Shown here in pieces: positions 35,535-44,375 of a stretch of 64,000 nucleotides of DNA (positions within the stretch are counted from its first letter, which is position 1; each line of letters begins with the position of its first letter). Under the pieces are notes generated by a model, which worked only from the letters and a program-made list of their open reading frames with translations, had not been told where the DNA came from and made no database searches. The stretch spans positions 1-64,000 of the forward strand of contig CAWBRU010000022.1 of assembly GCA_963791325.1 (NCBI GenBank). Direction: 5' to 3'. This stretch comes from JBEVJK01 sp963791325 (GTDB lineage Bacteria > Pseudomonadota > Alphaproteobacteria > Rhizobiales > Rhizobiaceae). Both the position numbers and the translations under genes were made by a program.

Positions 35535-36628
35535 TGGCCCTGCCCTCCGGTCGCCGCAGGCGCACGTTTCTGCAGCTCGGGCAGCGGCAGATAGGGCACG
35601 ACACCCTGGCCGTTGCCCTTCTCCACGATCACCTTGTTGCTGTTCTTCAGGATCTCTTCCATGGTCTCCAGATAGAGGCGCTTGCGCGTCACATCGGGCG
35701 CCTTGGCGTACTCGTTGTAGACCGAGATGAAGCGCTGAGCCTCACCCTCGGCCTCCTGGACCACCCGGTTCTTGTAGGCTGCCGCCTCTTCGCGCAGCTG
35801 CGCTGCGTCGCCTCGCGCCTGGCCGAGCTTCTGGTTGGAATATTGGTTGGACTCCTCGACGAATTTGTCTTCGTCCTGCTCGGCGCGCTGCACTTCGTCG
35901 AAGGCGTCGGCCACCTCGCGCGGCGGCGCGGCATCCTCGATGGAGATGGCATTGATGGTGAGCCCGGAGCCATACTCGTCGAGCGTGGTCTGGGTGATCT
36001 CGCGCACATTTTCGGCGATGCCCTGCCGGTCGTCGCGGAAAATATCCTGGGCCGGGCGGCGGCCGACCGACTCGCGCATCGCGCTTTCGGCGACCTGGCG
36101 GACCATATTGTCGGGATCCGACACGTTGAACAGATAGGCGGTCGGGTCGGAGACCTGGTAGGCAACCGAAAATTTCACGTCGACGATGTTCTGGTCGCCC
36201 GACAGCATCAGGCCGGAATTGCCGGGATCGCGGCTACCGCCGCCGATGTTGATCAGCTGCTCGGAGATCTTCGCCTTCTCGACGGTCTCGACCGGCCACC
36301 AATGGAAATGCAGGCCGGGCTCCGACAGCTCCTGCTTGGGCTTGCCGAAGCGCAGCTCGACGGCGCGCTCGTCGGGCTGCACCGTGTAGACGCATTGAAA
36401 GATCCAAAGCACCAGGATGGCGAGCGCAATCAGCCCGAAGAAGGCGGGATTGGCACCGGCTCCACCCGGCAGCGCGCGCTTCAGCCGGTCCTGGCCGCGA
36501 CGGATGATGTCCTCGAGGTCCGGTGGGGAGCCTTGCGGGCCGCCGGTGCCGCGTGGGCCCTGCCCCCACGGTCCACCGCCGTTGCCGCCCCCCCATGGGC
36601 CGCCGCCGCTCTGATTGTTCCAGGGCAT
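35531..36628 (-). CDS. hflK: HflK, subunit of the HflKC membrane complex
   Basis: 365 residues. A Gly/Pro-rich cytosolic N-terminus (MPWNNQSGGGPWGGGNGGGP) and one membrane span (FFGLIALAILVLWIFQCVYT) are followed by the SPFH domain (VQPDERAVELRFGKPKQELS, SVAYQVSDPTAYLFNV, VRQVAESAMRESVGRRP) and a coiled coil ending near KVIVEKGNGQGVVPYLPLPE. Partner of HflC. 153 bp separate it from folA upstream, which could hold an internal promoter. Confidence 0.95.
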   Translation of the reverse strand: MPWNNQSGGGPWGGGNGGGPWGQGPRGTGGPQGSPPDLEDIIRRGQDRLKRALPGGAGANPAFFGLIALAILVLWIFQCVYTVQPDERAVELRFGKPKQELSEPGLHFHWWPVETVEKAKISEQLINIGGGSRDPGNSGLMLSGDQNIVDVKFSVAYQVSDPTAYLFNVSDPDNMVRQVAESAMRESVGRRPAQDIFRDDRQGIAENVREITQTTLDEYGSGLTINAISIEDAAPPREVADAFDEVQRAEQDEDKFVEESNQYSNQKLGQARGDAAQLREEAAAYKNRVVQEAEGEAQRFISVYNEYAKAPDVTRKRLYLETMEEILKNSNKVIVEKGNGQGVVPYLPLPELQKRAPAATGGQGQ

Positions 36629-36781
36629 AAAAGTCCTTTCACTCTTGGCAGCCGCGGCGGGTCGGCCGGGCGAAACGGCGAAACGTGCTCCTGCCTTCTA
36701 TAGGGATGCCGGGCAATGCTTTCAACGCGGCGTGGTGCGCAAGCCGCCTTCACCCAACGAAAGCGTGAAGGGCGGGCTTGT

Positions 36782-37297
36782 TCAGGCGCCGGTCCGCCGC
36801 TCGTAGACGGCGTAGCGGGTCGCATGGGTGTCGCCGGCGCCGGCCGGGTGATCCTCGGAGCGAACCAGCCGCCAGCGCAGCGGATCGATCTTCGGAAAGT
36901 GGGTGTCGCCTTCCACGCCGGCAAGCACATGCGTCACATAGAGCCGATCGGCCAGATCGAGCGCCTGCCGGTAGATTTCGCCGCCGCCGACGACGCAGAT
37001 CTCGTCGGCGCCGGCCATCAAGCGGGCCCGGCCGGCGGCGAGCCGGAACGCCTCCGGCAGCGAGCCGACCACCTCGGTGCCTGGAGCGCGAAAGGCGGGA
37101 TCGCGGGTCACGACGATGGTCAGCCGGCCCGGCAGGATGCGGCCGATGCTCTCGAATGTCTTGCGGCCCATGACCAGCGGCTTGCCCATGGTGGCCGCCT
37201 TGAACCGCTTGAGATCGGAAGGCAGGCGCCAGGGCAATCCGTTGTCCTTGCCGATGACGCCGTTCTCGGCCATGGCGACGAACACGGCAATCAGCAT
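36782..37297 (-). CDS. folA: Dihydrofolate reductase
   Basis: Reduces dihydrofolate to tetrahydrofolate using NADPH. Start ATG 37,297 (MLIAVFVAMAENGVIGKDNG) gives 171 residues. The motifs LPWRLPSDLKRFKAATMGKP, VMGRKTFESIGRILPGR and EICVVGGGEIYRQALDLADR are typical. The longer frame reaching 37,480 overlaps thyA in another frame and is not coding there. It starts 1 bp after the thyA stop, so the two are co-translated; DHFR recycles the dihydrofolate made by ThyA. Confidence 0.95.
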   Translation of the reverse strand: MLIAVFVAMAENGVIGKDNGLPWRLPSDLKRFKAATMGKPLVMGRKTFESIGRILPGRLTIVVTRDPAFRAPGTEVVGSLPEAFRLAAGRARLMAGADEICVVGGGEIYRQALDLADRLYVTHVLAGVEGDTHFPKIDPLRWRLVRSEDHPAGAGDTHATRYAVYERRTGA

Positions 37298-37298
37298 G

Positions 37299-38093
37299 TC
37301 AGACTGCGATCGGCGCCCGGATGGTCGCGTCGGCAACGTAGTTGTCCAGCCGGAAATCGGCGAAGCGGAAGGCGAACAGGTCGTCGACCTCGGGATTGAT
37401 CCACAGCCGCGGCAGCGCCTTGGGGGTGCGGCGGAGCTGCTCGCGCGCCTGGTCGAAATGGTTGGCGTAGAGGTGCGCATCGCCGAGCGTGTGGATGAAG
37501 CTGCCGGGCTTGAGGCCGACGACCTGGGCGACCATCGCGGTCAGCAGCGCGTAGGAGGCGATATTGAACGGGATGCCGAGAAAGATATCGCCCGAACGTT
37601 GATAAAGCTGGCACGAGAGCCGGCCCTCGGCGACGTAGAACTGGAACAGGCAGTGGCAGGGCGGCAGCGCCATGGCCGCGACCTCCGCCGGGTTCCACGC
37701 CGAGACGATCAGCCGACGCGAGTACGGGTTTCGCCGGATCTCGGCAAGCACGTTGCCGATCTGGTCGATCGTGCCGCCGTCGGCGGTCGGCCAGGAGCGC
37801 CATTGCTTGCCGTAGATCGGGCCGAGGTCGCCGTTCTCGTCTGCCCATTCGTCCCAGATGGTGACGCCCTCGGCATTGAGAGCCGCAACGTTGGTGTCGC
37901 CGGCCAGAAACCACAGCAGCTCGTGAATGATCGACTTGAGATGCAATCGCTTGGTGGTGGTCACCGGGAACCCGTCGGCGAGATCGAAGCGCATCTGGTA
38001 GCCGAATACCGAGCGCGTCCCGGTGCCGGTGCGGTCGCCGCGGTCGACGCCATGGTCGAGCACGTGCTTGAGGAGGTCGAGATATTGGTTCAT
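37299..38093 (-). CDS. thyA: Thymidylate synthase
   Basis: Methylates dUMP to dTMP using methylene-THF. 264 residues, the short bacterial form. Motifs: GDRTGTGTRSVFGYQMRFDL, ELLWFLAGDTNVAALN, the catalytic Cys in MALPPCHCLFQFYV, and GDAHLYANHFDQAREQL. The start ATG 38,093 is conventional. First gene of the minus-strand run through folA, hflK, hflC, DUF2065 and degP. Confidence 0.97.
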   Translation of the reverse strand: MNQYLDLLKHVLDHGVDRGDRTGTGTRSVFGYQMRFDLADGFPVTTTKRLHLKSIIHELLWFLAGDTNVAALNAEGVTIWDEWADENGDLGPIYGKQWRSWPTADGGTIDQIGNVLAEIRRNPYSRRLIVSAWNPAEVAAMALPPCHCLFQFYVAEGRLSCQLYQRSGDIFLGIPFNIASYALLTAMVAQVVGLKPGSFIHTLGDAHLYANHFDQAREQLRRTPKALPRLWINPEVDDLFAFRFADFRLDNYVADATIRAPIAV

Positions 38094-38226
38094 GCGCGGG
38101 CAGACTTCGAAAGAATGGTGCTGCGCCAGTCTAGTTCAAGCCCCTCCCCGGCGATCCCGGCTGCACGAACTACCCACAGGAGTTTCGGTGGAACCGGACC
38201 GGTCCGCCCATGCCGCTCGTCGAGCC

Positions 38227-38538
38227 TTAGATCTCTGCGAGCTTGTTGAGCTGCTTCGCTACCAGATAGTAAAAGGTGACCCGGCTCTTGGTTCTGTCAG
38301 AGGCCATCGTCTGACAGACTTTCTCGATCGCGGTGTCGGCGCGCGCCGCCTCCACGCCGAGCTTCTTGCCAGCCCAGTTTTCGCGCACGCGGCCGAGTTC
38401 CTTGGTGTCCTGGCATGACACCAGCGCGGAGTCGCGATTGCGCAGCGCGATGCCCAAATGCTTAACGATGCGGCCGACGGTCTCGGCGTCGGCAGTGGCA
38501 TCATATTTCTTCACGTCGGCAAGATAATCCTCGGCCAT
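38227..38538 (-). CDS. DUF2853 family protein
   Basis: 103 residues from ATG 38,538 (MAEDYLADVKKYDATADAET), preceded by AGGAGTGCC. The longer frame to 38,595 would skip this ribosome site. Helical, soluble and charged: KHLGIALRNRDSALVSCQDT, SDRTKSRVTFYYLVAKQLNK. It matches DUF2853, a small family of unknown function in alphaproteobacteria. A GGACCGGTCC palindrome lies downstream toward thyA (about 38,198-38,207) and could contribute to termination. Confidence 0.8.
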   Translation of the reverse strand: MAEDYLADVKKYDATADAETVGRIVKHLGIALRNRDSALVSCQDTKELGRVRENWAGKKLGVEAARADTAIEKVCQTMASDRTKSRVTFYYLVAKQLNKLAEI

Positions 38539-38657
38539 AAGGCACTCCTCCGGCATCATCTGAGCCCTCAAAGCTTGTTTGTTGTTCCCAGCCAAGTCAA
38601 CCCCGTGCCAAGGCGCTGATCTCTACAGCCGGGCTTTTCTTTTGGCCGCCGGGTTCT

Positions 38658-38663
38658 TATATT
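38658..38663 (+). promoter_or_regulatory. Likely -10 box of the ssrA promoter
   Basis: TATATT lies about 10 bp before the expected 5' end of the tmRNA acceptor piece. No convincing -35 hexamer is visible at the usual distance, which is common in GC-rich alphaproteobacteria. Confidence 0.35.
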
Positions 38664-38669
38664 CAGCCT

Positions 38670-38985
38670 GTCAGCTCGACTGACTATGGCGATAAACGGC
38701 CGATGCAATAAGCCATTCGGACCCGGGGGCGGTACCCGGCGCCTCCACCACAAACCGCCGGAGCGACGGTTTGTGCTGGGGGCGAAATAGGATCGACGAG
38801 GGTGTAAAGATCGGACTTTTGCCCGGCATTGTACCACCGTTATCGGGCTAACCTTATAGTTGCCAACGACAACTATGCGGAAGCACGTCTCGCCGCTTAA
38901 CGCGGTGCGACAGCTTCAATTCAAGCCCTAGGGGTTCGCACTTCTAGGCGGGGTTCGGAGGCACCTGGCAACAGAAGCCTCCACT
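38670..38985 (+). ncRNA. ssrA: tmRNA, circularly permuted two-piece form
   Basis: The acceptor piece comes first and ends CGCCTCCACCA (CCA at 38,748-38,750). A short removed loop follows, with a perfect hairpin (CAAACCG...CGGTTTG, 38,751-38,773). The coding piece begins GGGGGCG (38,778-38,784), which pairs with CGCCTCC of the acceptor piece (one G-U), then has the conserved AAATAGGATCGACGA. The tag frame at 38,862-38,900 is GCC AAC GAC AAC TAT ... GCT TAA, giving ANDNYAEARLAA, typical for rhizobia. The RNA rescues stalled ribosomes with SmpB. Outer ends are approximate. sspB lies directly downstream. Confidence 0.93.
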
Positions 38986-39166
38986 TCCTTCCCTTTCATC
39001 GGCACCTCGACGGCCCGGCTCGCGATCGCCAGCGGGGGCTCGCCGTTCGCCTTCCCCCCACGTCTCCCGGATTGGCGAGACGGCGGCTTGGCGCTATATC
39101 CGGTTTACGGCAGGCCGAAGCTTGATTACAGCTAATGGCCGCGATTCAAGAGGCCGCCGCCCCGCA

Positions 39167-39718
39167 ATGGCTGAAGACCATATCCGCTACGATATCCTGG
39201 CCCAGGAAGCCTTGCGCGGCGTCATGCGCAAGGTGCTGGCGGAGGTGGCGCGCACCGGCCTGCCGGGCAACCATCATTTCTTCATCACCTTTTTGACCAG
39301 CGCGCCGGGGGTGCGCATCTCGAGCCGCCTGCGCGAGCGCTACCCCGAGCAGATGACCATCGTCCTGCAGTTCCAATATTGGGACTTGAAGGTCACCGAA
39401 ACCGGCTTCGAGGTCGGGCTCTCCTTCTCCGACGTTCCCGAGAAGCTCGAGATCCCGTTCTCGGCGGTGCGTGGCTTCTATGACCCGTCGGTCAATTTCG
39501 AGCTGGAATTCGACGTCAAGCAGGATGCCGTCGTCGAGCTGCCGGCCGAGCCGGCGAAGCCGGAGAAGATCGAAAAGCCGGCTGCCAAGGCCGCGGCGCC
39601 GGCGAAGAAGCCCGAGCCGACGCGCCGCAAGTCGGATCCCAAAGCGGCCGAGACGGCCACCGCGGAAGCGCCCAAGGGCGCCGACGTCGTTTCCCTCGAC
39701 GCGTTCCGGAAGAAATAG
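39167..39718 (+). CDS. sspB: SspB, ClpXP adaptor for ssrA-tagged proteins (alpha type)
   Basis: Start ATG 39,167 (MAEDHIRYDILAQEALRGVM) fits the family better than the longer frame from 39,122. The folded domain (about residues 1-125: GNHHFFITFLTSAPGVRISS, PEQMTIVLQFQYWDLKVTE, EIPFSAVRGFYDPSVNFELE) binds the ssrA tag. A Lys/Ala/Pro-rich linker follows, and the C-terminal GADVVSLDAFRKK is the ClpX-binding tail. It lies 180 bp after ssrA, so tag and adaptor are encoded side by side. Confidence 0.93.
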   Translation: MAEDHIRYDILAQEALRGVMRKVLAEVARTGLPGNHHFFITFLTSAPGVRISSRLRERYPEQMTIVLQFQYWDLKVTETGFEVGLSFSDVPEKLEIPFSAVRGFYDPSVNFELEFDVKQDAVVELPAEPAKPEKIEKPAAKAAAPAKKPEPTRRKSDPKAAETATAEAPKGADVVSLDAFRKK

Positions 39719-39720
39719 CC

Positions 39721-39912
39721 GTGGCCGAACTCGTCAACCTGCGACAGGTACGCAAGCGCAAGGCGCGGGCGGACAAGGAGCGCGCGGCCGCCGAGAACCG
39801 GGCGCGGTTCGGCCGTGCCAAGGACGAGGAGGAACGCGCACGCCGTCTGGAGGCGAGCCGCCTGGCCGAACTCGACCGGCATCGCCGGCAAGGGCCGACA
39901 AAGCCTTCGTGA
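39721..39912 (+). CDS. DUF4169 family protein
   Basis: 63 residues, highly charged: MAELVNLRQVRKRKARADKE, RARFGRAKDEEERARRLEAS. It matches DUF4169, small rhizobial proteins of unknown function found next to sspB. Starts 2 bp after the sspB stop, and its own stop overlaps the next start (GTGA). Confidence 0.8.
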   Translation: MAELVNLRQVRKRKARADKERAAAENRARFGRAKDEEERARRLEASRLAELDRHRRQGPTKPS

Positions 39913-40130
39913 GCGCGCTGCGTAAGCGATCAGTGACGATCAAAGGCCATCGCACGAGCTTCTCGCTCGAGGATCAGTTCCTGGCCGAGCTCGCGGCGCT
40001 CGCCAAAGCCCGGTGCCAGTCGATGGCATCGCTGATTGCCGAGGTCGACGGCGCCCGCACACGGGGCACGAACCTGTCCTCGGCGCTGCGCCTCGAAGTG
40101 CTCGCCTGGCTTAAAAGCGAGCGCGACTGA
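39909..40130 (+). CDS. Ribbon-helix-helix domain protein
   Basis: 73 residues from GTG 39,909, which overlaps the DUF4169 stop by 4 bp. KRSVTIKGHRTSFSLEDQFL and ELAALAKARCQSMASLIAEV form a strand followed by two helices, as in RHH proteins that bind DNA as dimers. It ends SALRLEVLAWLKSERD. The triplet sspB-DUF4169-RHH forms one operon. Confidence 0.8.
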   Translation: MSALRKRSVTIKGHRTSFSLEDQFLAELAALAKARCQSMASLIAEVDGARTRGTNLSSALRLEVLAWLKSERD

Positions 40131-40147
40131 GCCGGGTGCGGCTGGGG

Positions 40148-40240
40148 CAATTCCAGGAAAAGTGCAAACGGTTTTCCGTCAGAGAAACAAAGACTTACGG
40201 AGGAGCACCGGTTCAAAGAAACGGTGATTCGCTCGAAGCA
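40148..40240. repeat. Dispersed intergenic repeat, copy 1
   Basis: The element begins CAATTCCAGGAAAAGTG and contains GGTTTTCCGTC and the core AAACAAAGACTTA (40,185-40,197). It ends near AAACGGTGATTCGCTC. Two more copies lie at 53,450 and 57,938. It sits in the gap between the RHH gene and the converging AsmA gene. Confidence 0.65.
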
Positions 40241-40269
40241 GCTGACCGGGCCACGCCGGCCGGCGGCGG

Positions 40270-43200
40270 CTACGGAGCAAGCGACTTCAGGAACGAGCCG
40301 ATGGCGGCCGGGAACGACCGCTGAGGCTTCGGATCGGGCGTCGGCAACGGGGCTTCGGGCAACGCTGCGCCACGGCGGGCTGCCCGTTCGGCTTCCAGCC
40401 GGGCCCGCTCGCGCTCGGCCAGCCGCAAGGCCTCCGCGCTATGCTCGGAAACCGGCTCACTTGCCGGCAGAGCCTCCTCGGCAGGCTGGTTACGGCCTTG
40501 CGATCCCGCGCGCTGTCCCGCTTCGGTGGCGGCCTGGGCGGCGGCCTTGATCGCCGCATCGCTGGCCTTCTTCATCTTCGCCGCCTGCTCGGCAGTCGCC
40601 TGAGCGGCCGCCTCGGCGGCCTCGGCGGCTGCGCGCTGGCTGGCCTCCGCGGCCGCCTCGCCGGTGGCCTTGGTGCGGGCCGCATCATCGGCGGCCGCCT
40701 TCTCGCGGGCCGCCGCCTCGTCGAGCTTGCGCTGCCGCTCCTCCTCCACTTTGCGCCGCAGCGCTTCGTCGGCCCGCCGCGTCTCTTCCGCCAGCCGGTC
40801 GCGATCCTGCTGCACGGCGGCGTAGTAGCGCACTTCACGCCGCAGCCGCTGCTTCTCCAGCAGAGCTGCCTGCATGGCCTCGACGCGCGCCTGCTCGATC
40901 TCGAGGGCGCGCTGGGTGAGAAACTGGGCCAGCGGCTCGGTGTCGAAACGGCGGGTGGCGGCGTCCGGCGGCCCGGCGATCGAGAAGCTCAGCGTCGGAT
41001 CCGAGCCGGCCAGTTTTTCATCGCCCGGCTGGTAGGCGAGCGTGCCTTGAATGCCGATGTCGCCCTTCATCGCGTCGGCGCGCAGGTCGGCGGTGAGCGT
41101 CAGCTGGTCGTCGACCAGCGCCAGCGGCGGCGCCCGGCCGACCCCGCCCGCCACCGTGAAGGCGAGTTCGGCGTCTCTGGGCTTGAACGTGCCGGCCGCA
41201 ACGATGGCCGGTGCGAAGGCGGCCGTGCGTTCGGCATCGACGTCGCGGCCGACCTTGTCGGCGGCGGCGATCAGCCCGCGGAGCGCATCCGGATTGACCC
41301 CGGCAATCGCCAGCCCATGGAGGGCTGCCGTGCCCGAGCCCGAGACGGCGGCGGCCATGCCTTCGAGCGATTTGCCGGTCGCCGAAAGCTGGGCGCTGAT
41401 GTCGGCCGCGCCGGTGACGCCGCTCTGCGGCAGCACTGCTTCGAGATCGGCGCCGTTGAGCTTGAACTGGGTGGAGAGCAGCCCGGTCCCCGAGGTGTTC
41501 TTGAGTTCGAACAGCCCGCTCAGCGTGCCGTCGAAGATCTTGCCCTGGAACTCGCTCAGCCGCAGTCCGTCGTTGTCCAGGCTGGCTTTGGTGCGCACGT
41601 CGCTCGCCTCGAACATGCCGGCGGCCGAGAGGTTCGCTGCCGCCAGCGTGAGGTCCGCGCTGAACAGCGCTGCCGGCTCGTCGCGGAAAGGCGTTTTGGG
41701 CCAGCCGGAGCCTTGGCTTTCCAACGCCTGCTCACCCAGCACCAAAGCGGCAAGCGGACCAAGCTCGAGCTGATCGACGGACAGCGCACCTTCGAGATGC
41801 GGCAGGCCCTGCCTGTCGGTAACCTGCAGATCGCCGCCGACCGCGCCGTCCTCGACGGTGCCTTTGATGCTCTTCAAAGCGAGCGTGCCGGAGCGGTAGT
41901 CGAGATCGGCGGCCAGAGCCACCGGCAGTCCGAAGCCGAGGCCCGGCAGGCCGACGCCGGTGGACATCAGCCAAGGCTCGATGTCGGCGGCCTCGATCTC
42001 GATCGGGCCGGTAGCGCCAAGCGTATCCCAGGCGGTTGTCTTGCCGTTGAACCGGGCGTGAAAATCCTTGCCGGCGAGCTCGAACTGGGTATCGAGACCG
42101 CCCGCCAAAGTGCCTTTCACGGCAAGCTTGGTCTCGGCTGCCGGCAACAGCCCGAGCGGCAGGGTCGGGATCCCGTAGAGGCCAAGCAGCCCCTCGGCAT
42201 TGTCATTGGAGCCGTTGATCTCCATCGATAGGGTTGCTTTCTCGGGCTGAGCCGCCTGACCGTTGGCCGAGATGGTCAGCGCCAGGGTGCTGCCGCCGGT
42301 CTTGCCGCTGGCCGTGACCGCAAGCCCGTCGGTGCCGTCGCCATTGGGTTCGGCGGTGGCCAGCAGGTCGAGCTCGGTGTCGGCAAAAAGGCCGGGGTGG
42401 TCGTCGGCGCGCTTGTGCGCCTCGCGCGCCAGCACATTGTTCGGAAACTTGTCGGCGAGGCGTTGAACCAGCGGCGCCAGGTCGACGGCGACCACCGAGG
42501 CGTCGAGCTTGCCGGCCAGCGCTTCTGGAAAATCGCGCAGCGTCCCGGTGGCGCTCACCGTTGCGCCCTCCAGCCCGTCGATCGCAAGGCGGTCGACCTC
42601 GAGCGTCTTGTCGCGCAGGCGCAGCGCAGTGTCGACCGTGCGGGCGGTCAGGCCGGCGACGGTGACGGGACCCGCCTTGAGGTCGAGGTCGACATCATTC
42701 CCGGCAAGCCGGGTCATGCCCTGGTCGTTGACGAACAGCGCGGCGAAGGCGCGGGCACCTTCGAGGTCGAGCGCAGCGCCGGCGAGCTTGATTTGCATCG
42801 CCGGCCTGCCGCCCGGCGGCTGGCGACGGTCGATCTCGCCGTGGAACTTGGCCTTGTCGAGGATGAGTTCGATGTCGCTGAAATGCTGGCGGTCTGCGGA
42901 GAGCCTGGTGCGCGCCCTGAAACCGGCGGCCGGCAGGCGCCGCACCGCCTCATCCACCTCCTGCGACACCCAGGCGGCGAAGCCGGAAGGCTGCGCCACC
43001 GCCAAAAGCAGATTGCCGTCGAATTCGGGATTGCCCTCGACCCGCACGGTGCCCGACGCCTCGAGCGTGGTGCGGCCGGGCAAGGTCGCCGCGAACGACC
43101 GGACCGCCCAGCCGTCGGCGGCGGTGTCGGCCACCAGCCTGACGTCGCGGATCGTGGTGTCGCCGGCCACGACTGCAGGCAGGGCGATGTCGATGCTGCC

Positions 43201-44292
43201 CGGCAGTGCGGGCCTTGGCAGCGCCGCCAGCATGGCTTGAAGCGCGCCGAGCCGGTCCGCCAGGCTCACGGCGCCGGCGCTGCCCGCCTTGGTCTCCTCG
43301 TCGAGGCGCACCTGCGCGCCCTTCGCCTCGACCGCAAACCTCGGCTGAGCGCCGAGATCCAGCGAGGCGCTGCCATCGGCGGTGTACGGGTCCTCGGGCG
43401 CGCCGGTCTCGAAGCGGAACTGCGGAACTTGCAGCTGCTGGTGATCGAAATCGAAACGGCCGCTGACCCGGTAGGGCCGCGGCCCCTCACGCCGGGCAGC
43501 GGTCTCCCCGGCATTTCCGGCCGGGGCGGCCTCGGCCGCCTTCAGCATGGCCGGAGCCCCGGCACCCAGCCGGAAGGTGCCGCTATAGGCGAGTGCGCCG
43601 GCGTCGATGCGAACCGTGCCGTCGCTCTCGATCCCGACGGCCACCGCCTTCGGATCCAAGCGCAGCCTGAGCCGCATGCCGGCCGCATCGTCGGCGCGCC
43701 CGGTCGACACTTCGAGCGCGGTCGCCATGCCGTCCAGGGCAGCGGAGCCTTCGGCCCGCCACGGACCGGCCAAGGAGCGCGCCGAGACGTTCGCCTCGAT
43801 CTTGTCCAGCACATGGGTGCGTCCGCTGGCGGCGTGATGGATGGAAACCCGGCCGTCGCTGATCGTCAGCCGCTCCAGCGCGATCTGTCCGGGCGTGAAC
43901 GGAGAGGACAGGCGCACCGCCCAATCGACGATCCCGTCGGTCCCGATGTCGATGCGCACGTCCGGCTTGACCAGGCGCATATCGAAGATCAGCACCTCGC
44001 CGCGCAGGAACGGTGCCAGCTCGGCATCCATCGAGAAGTTCTCGGCGGTCATCGCCGGATGGCCGGGATGATCGCCGGCAACTACCACATGGGCGAAGGT
44101 GAGGGAGGGGAACGGCAGGATCCGCGCGGTCACCTCGCCTTCGACGGTGACGCGGCGGCCGAGAACGGCGGTGGCCTCGCGCTCGAACTCGGCGCGGTAC
44201 GAGGTCCAGTCGACAAAGTGTGGGCCGACCAGCGCCACCGACAGCGCCAGCACGATCAGCCCCCCGACAATGACGAACAGACGCCCGAGCAT
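40270..44292 (-). CDS. AsmA family protein with long coiled-coil tail
   Basis: 1340 residues from ATG 44,292 (MLGRLFVIVGGLIVLALSVA). The longer frame to 44,946 overlaps the next gene antisense and is not credible. One N-terminal membrane span is followed by the AsmA N-domain (VDWTSYRAEFEREATAVLGR, LPFPSLTFAHVVVAGDHPG) and a long beta-rich, chorein-like periplasmic region. The AsmA C-domain follows (about residues 900-1130, ending SDPTLSFSIAGPPDAATRRF). The last ~180 residues are an Ala/Glu/Arg coiled coil, then a Pro-rich PLPTPDPKPQRSFPAAIGSF end. AsmA-like proteins are thought to move phospholipids to the outer membrane. Confidence 0.85.
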   Translation of the reverse strand: MLGRLFVIVGGLIVLALSVALVGPHFVDWTSYRAEFEREATAVLGRRVTVEGEVTARILPFPSLTFAHVVVAGDHPGHPAMTAENFSMDAELAPFLRGEVLIFDMRLVKPDVRIDIGTDGIVDWAVRLSSPFTPGQIALERLTISDGRVSIHHAASGRTHVLDKIEANVSARSLAGPWRAEGSAALDGMATALEVSTGRADDAAGMRLRLRLDPKAVAVGIESDGTVRIDAGALAYSGTFRLGAGAPAMLKAAEAAPAGNAGETAARREGPRPYRVSGRFDFDHQQLQVPQFRFETGAPEDPYTADGSASLDLGAQPRFAVEAKGAQVRLDEETKAGSAGAVSLADRLGALQAMLAALPRPALPGSIDIALPAVVAGDTTIRDVRLVADTAADGWAVRSFAATLPGRTTLEASGTVRVEGNPEFDGNLLLAVAQPSGFAAWVSQEVDEAVRRLPAAGFRARTRLSADRQHFSDIELILDKAKFHGEIDRRQPPGGRPAMQIKLAGAALDLEGARAFAALFVNDQGMTRLAGNDVDLDLKAGPVTVAGLTARTVDTALRLRDKTLEVDRLAIDGLEGATVSATGTLRDFPEALAGKLDASVVAVDLAPLVQRLADKFPNNVLAREAHKRADDHPGLFADTELDLLATAEPNGDGTDGLAVTASGKTGGSTLALTISANGQAAQPEKATLSMEINGSNDNAEGLLGLYGIPTLPLGLLPAAETKLAVKGTLAGGLDTQFELAGKDFHARFNGKTTAWDTLGATGPIEIEAADIEPWLMSTGVGLPGLGFGLPVALAADLDYRSGTLALKSIKGTVEDGAVGGDLQVTDRQGLPHLEGALSVDQLELGPLAALVLGEQALESQGSGWPKTPFRDEPAALFSADLTLAAANLSAAGMFEASDVRTKASLDNDGLRLSEFQGKIFDGTLSGLFELKNTSGTGLLSTQFKLNGADLEAVLPQSGVTGAADISAQLSATGKSLEGMAAAVSGSGTAALHGLAIAGVNPDALRGLIAAADKVGRDVDAERTAAFAPAIVAAGTFKPRDAELAFTVAGGVGRAPPLALVDDQLTLTADLRADAMKGDIGIQGTLAYQPGDEKLAGSDPTLSFSIAGPPDAATRRFDTEPLAQFLTQRALEIEQARVEAMQAALLEKQRLRREVRYYAAVQQDRDRLAEETRRADEALRRKVEEERQRKLDEAAAREKAAADDAARTKATGEAAAEASQRAAAEAAEAAAQATAEQAAKMKKASDAAIKAAAQAATEAGQRAGSQGRNQPAEEALPASEPVSEHSAEALRLAERERARLEAERAARRGAALPEAPLPTPDPKPQRSFPAAIGSFLKSLAP

Positions 44293-44375
44293 AACGCGCT
44301 GCAAATCCTTGAAGACACTTGCCAATGTAGCGACATCTGGATGTCGATAAAGTGGCAAATGGGCGGCCGGGGCCG

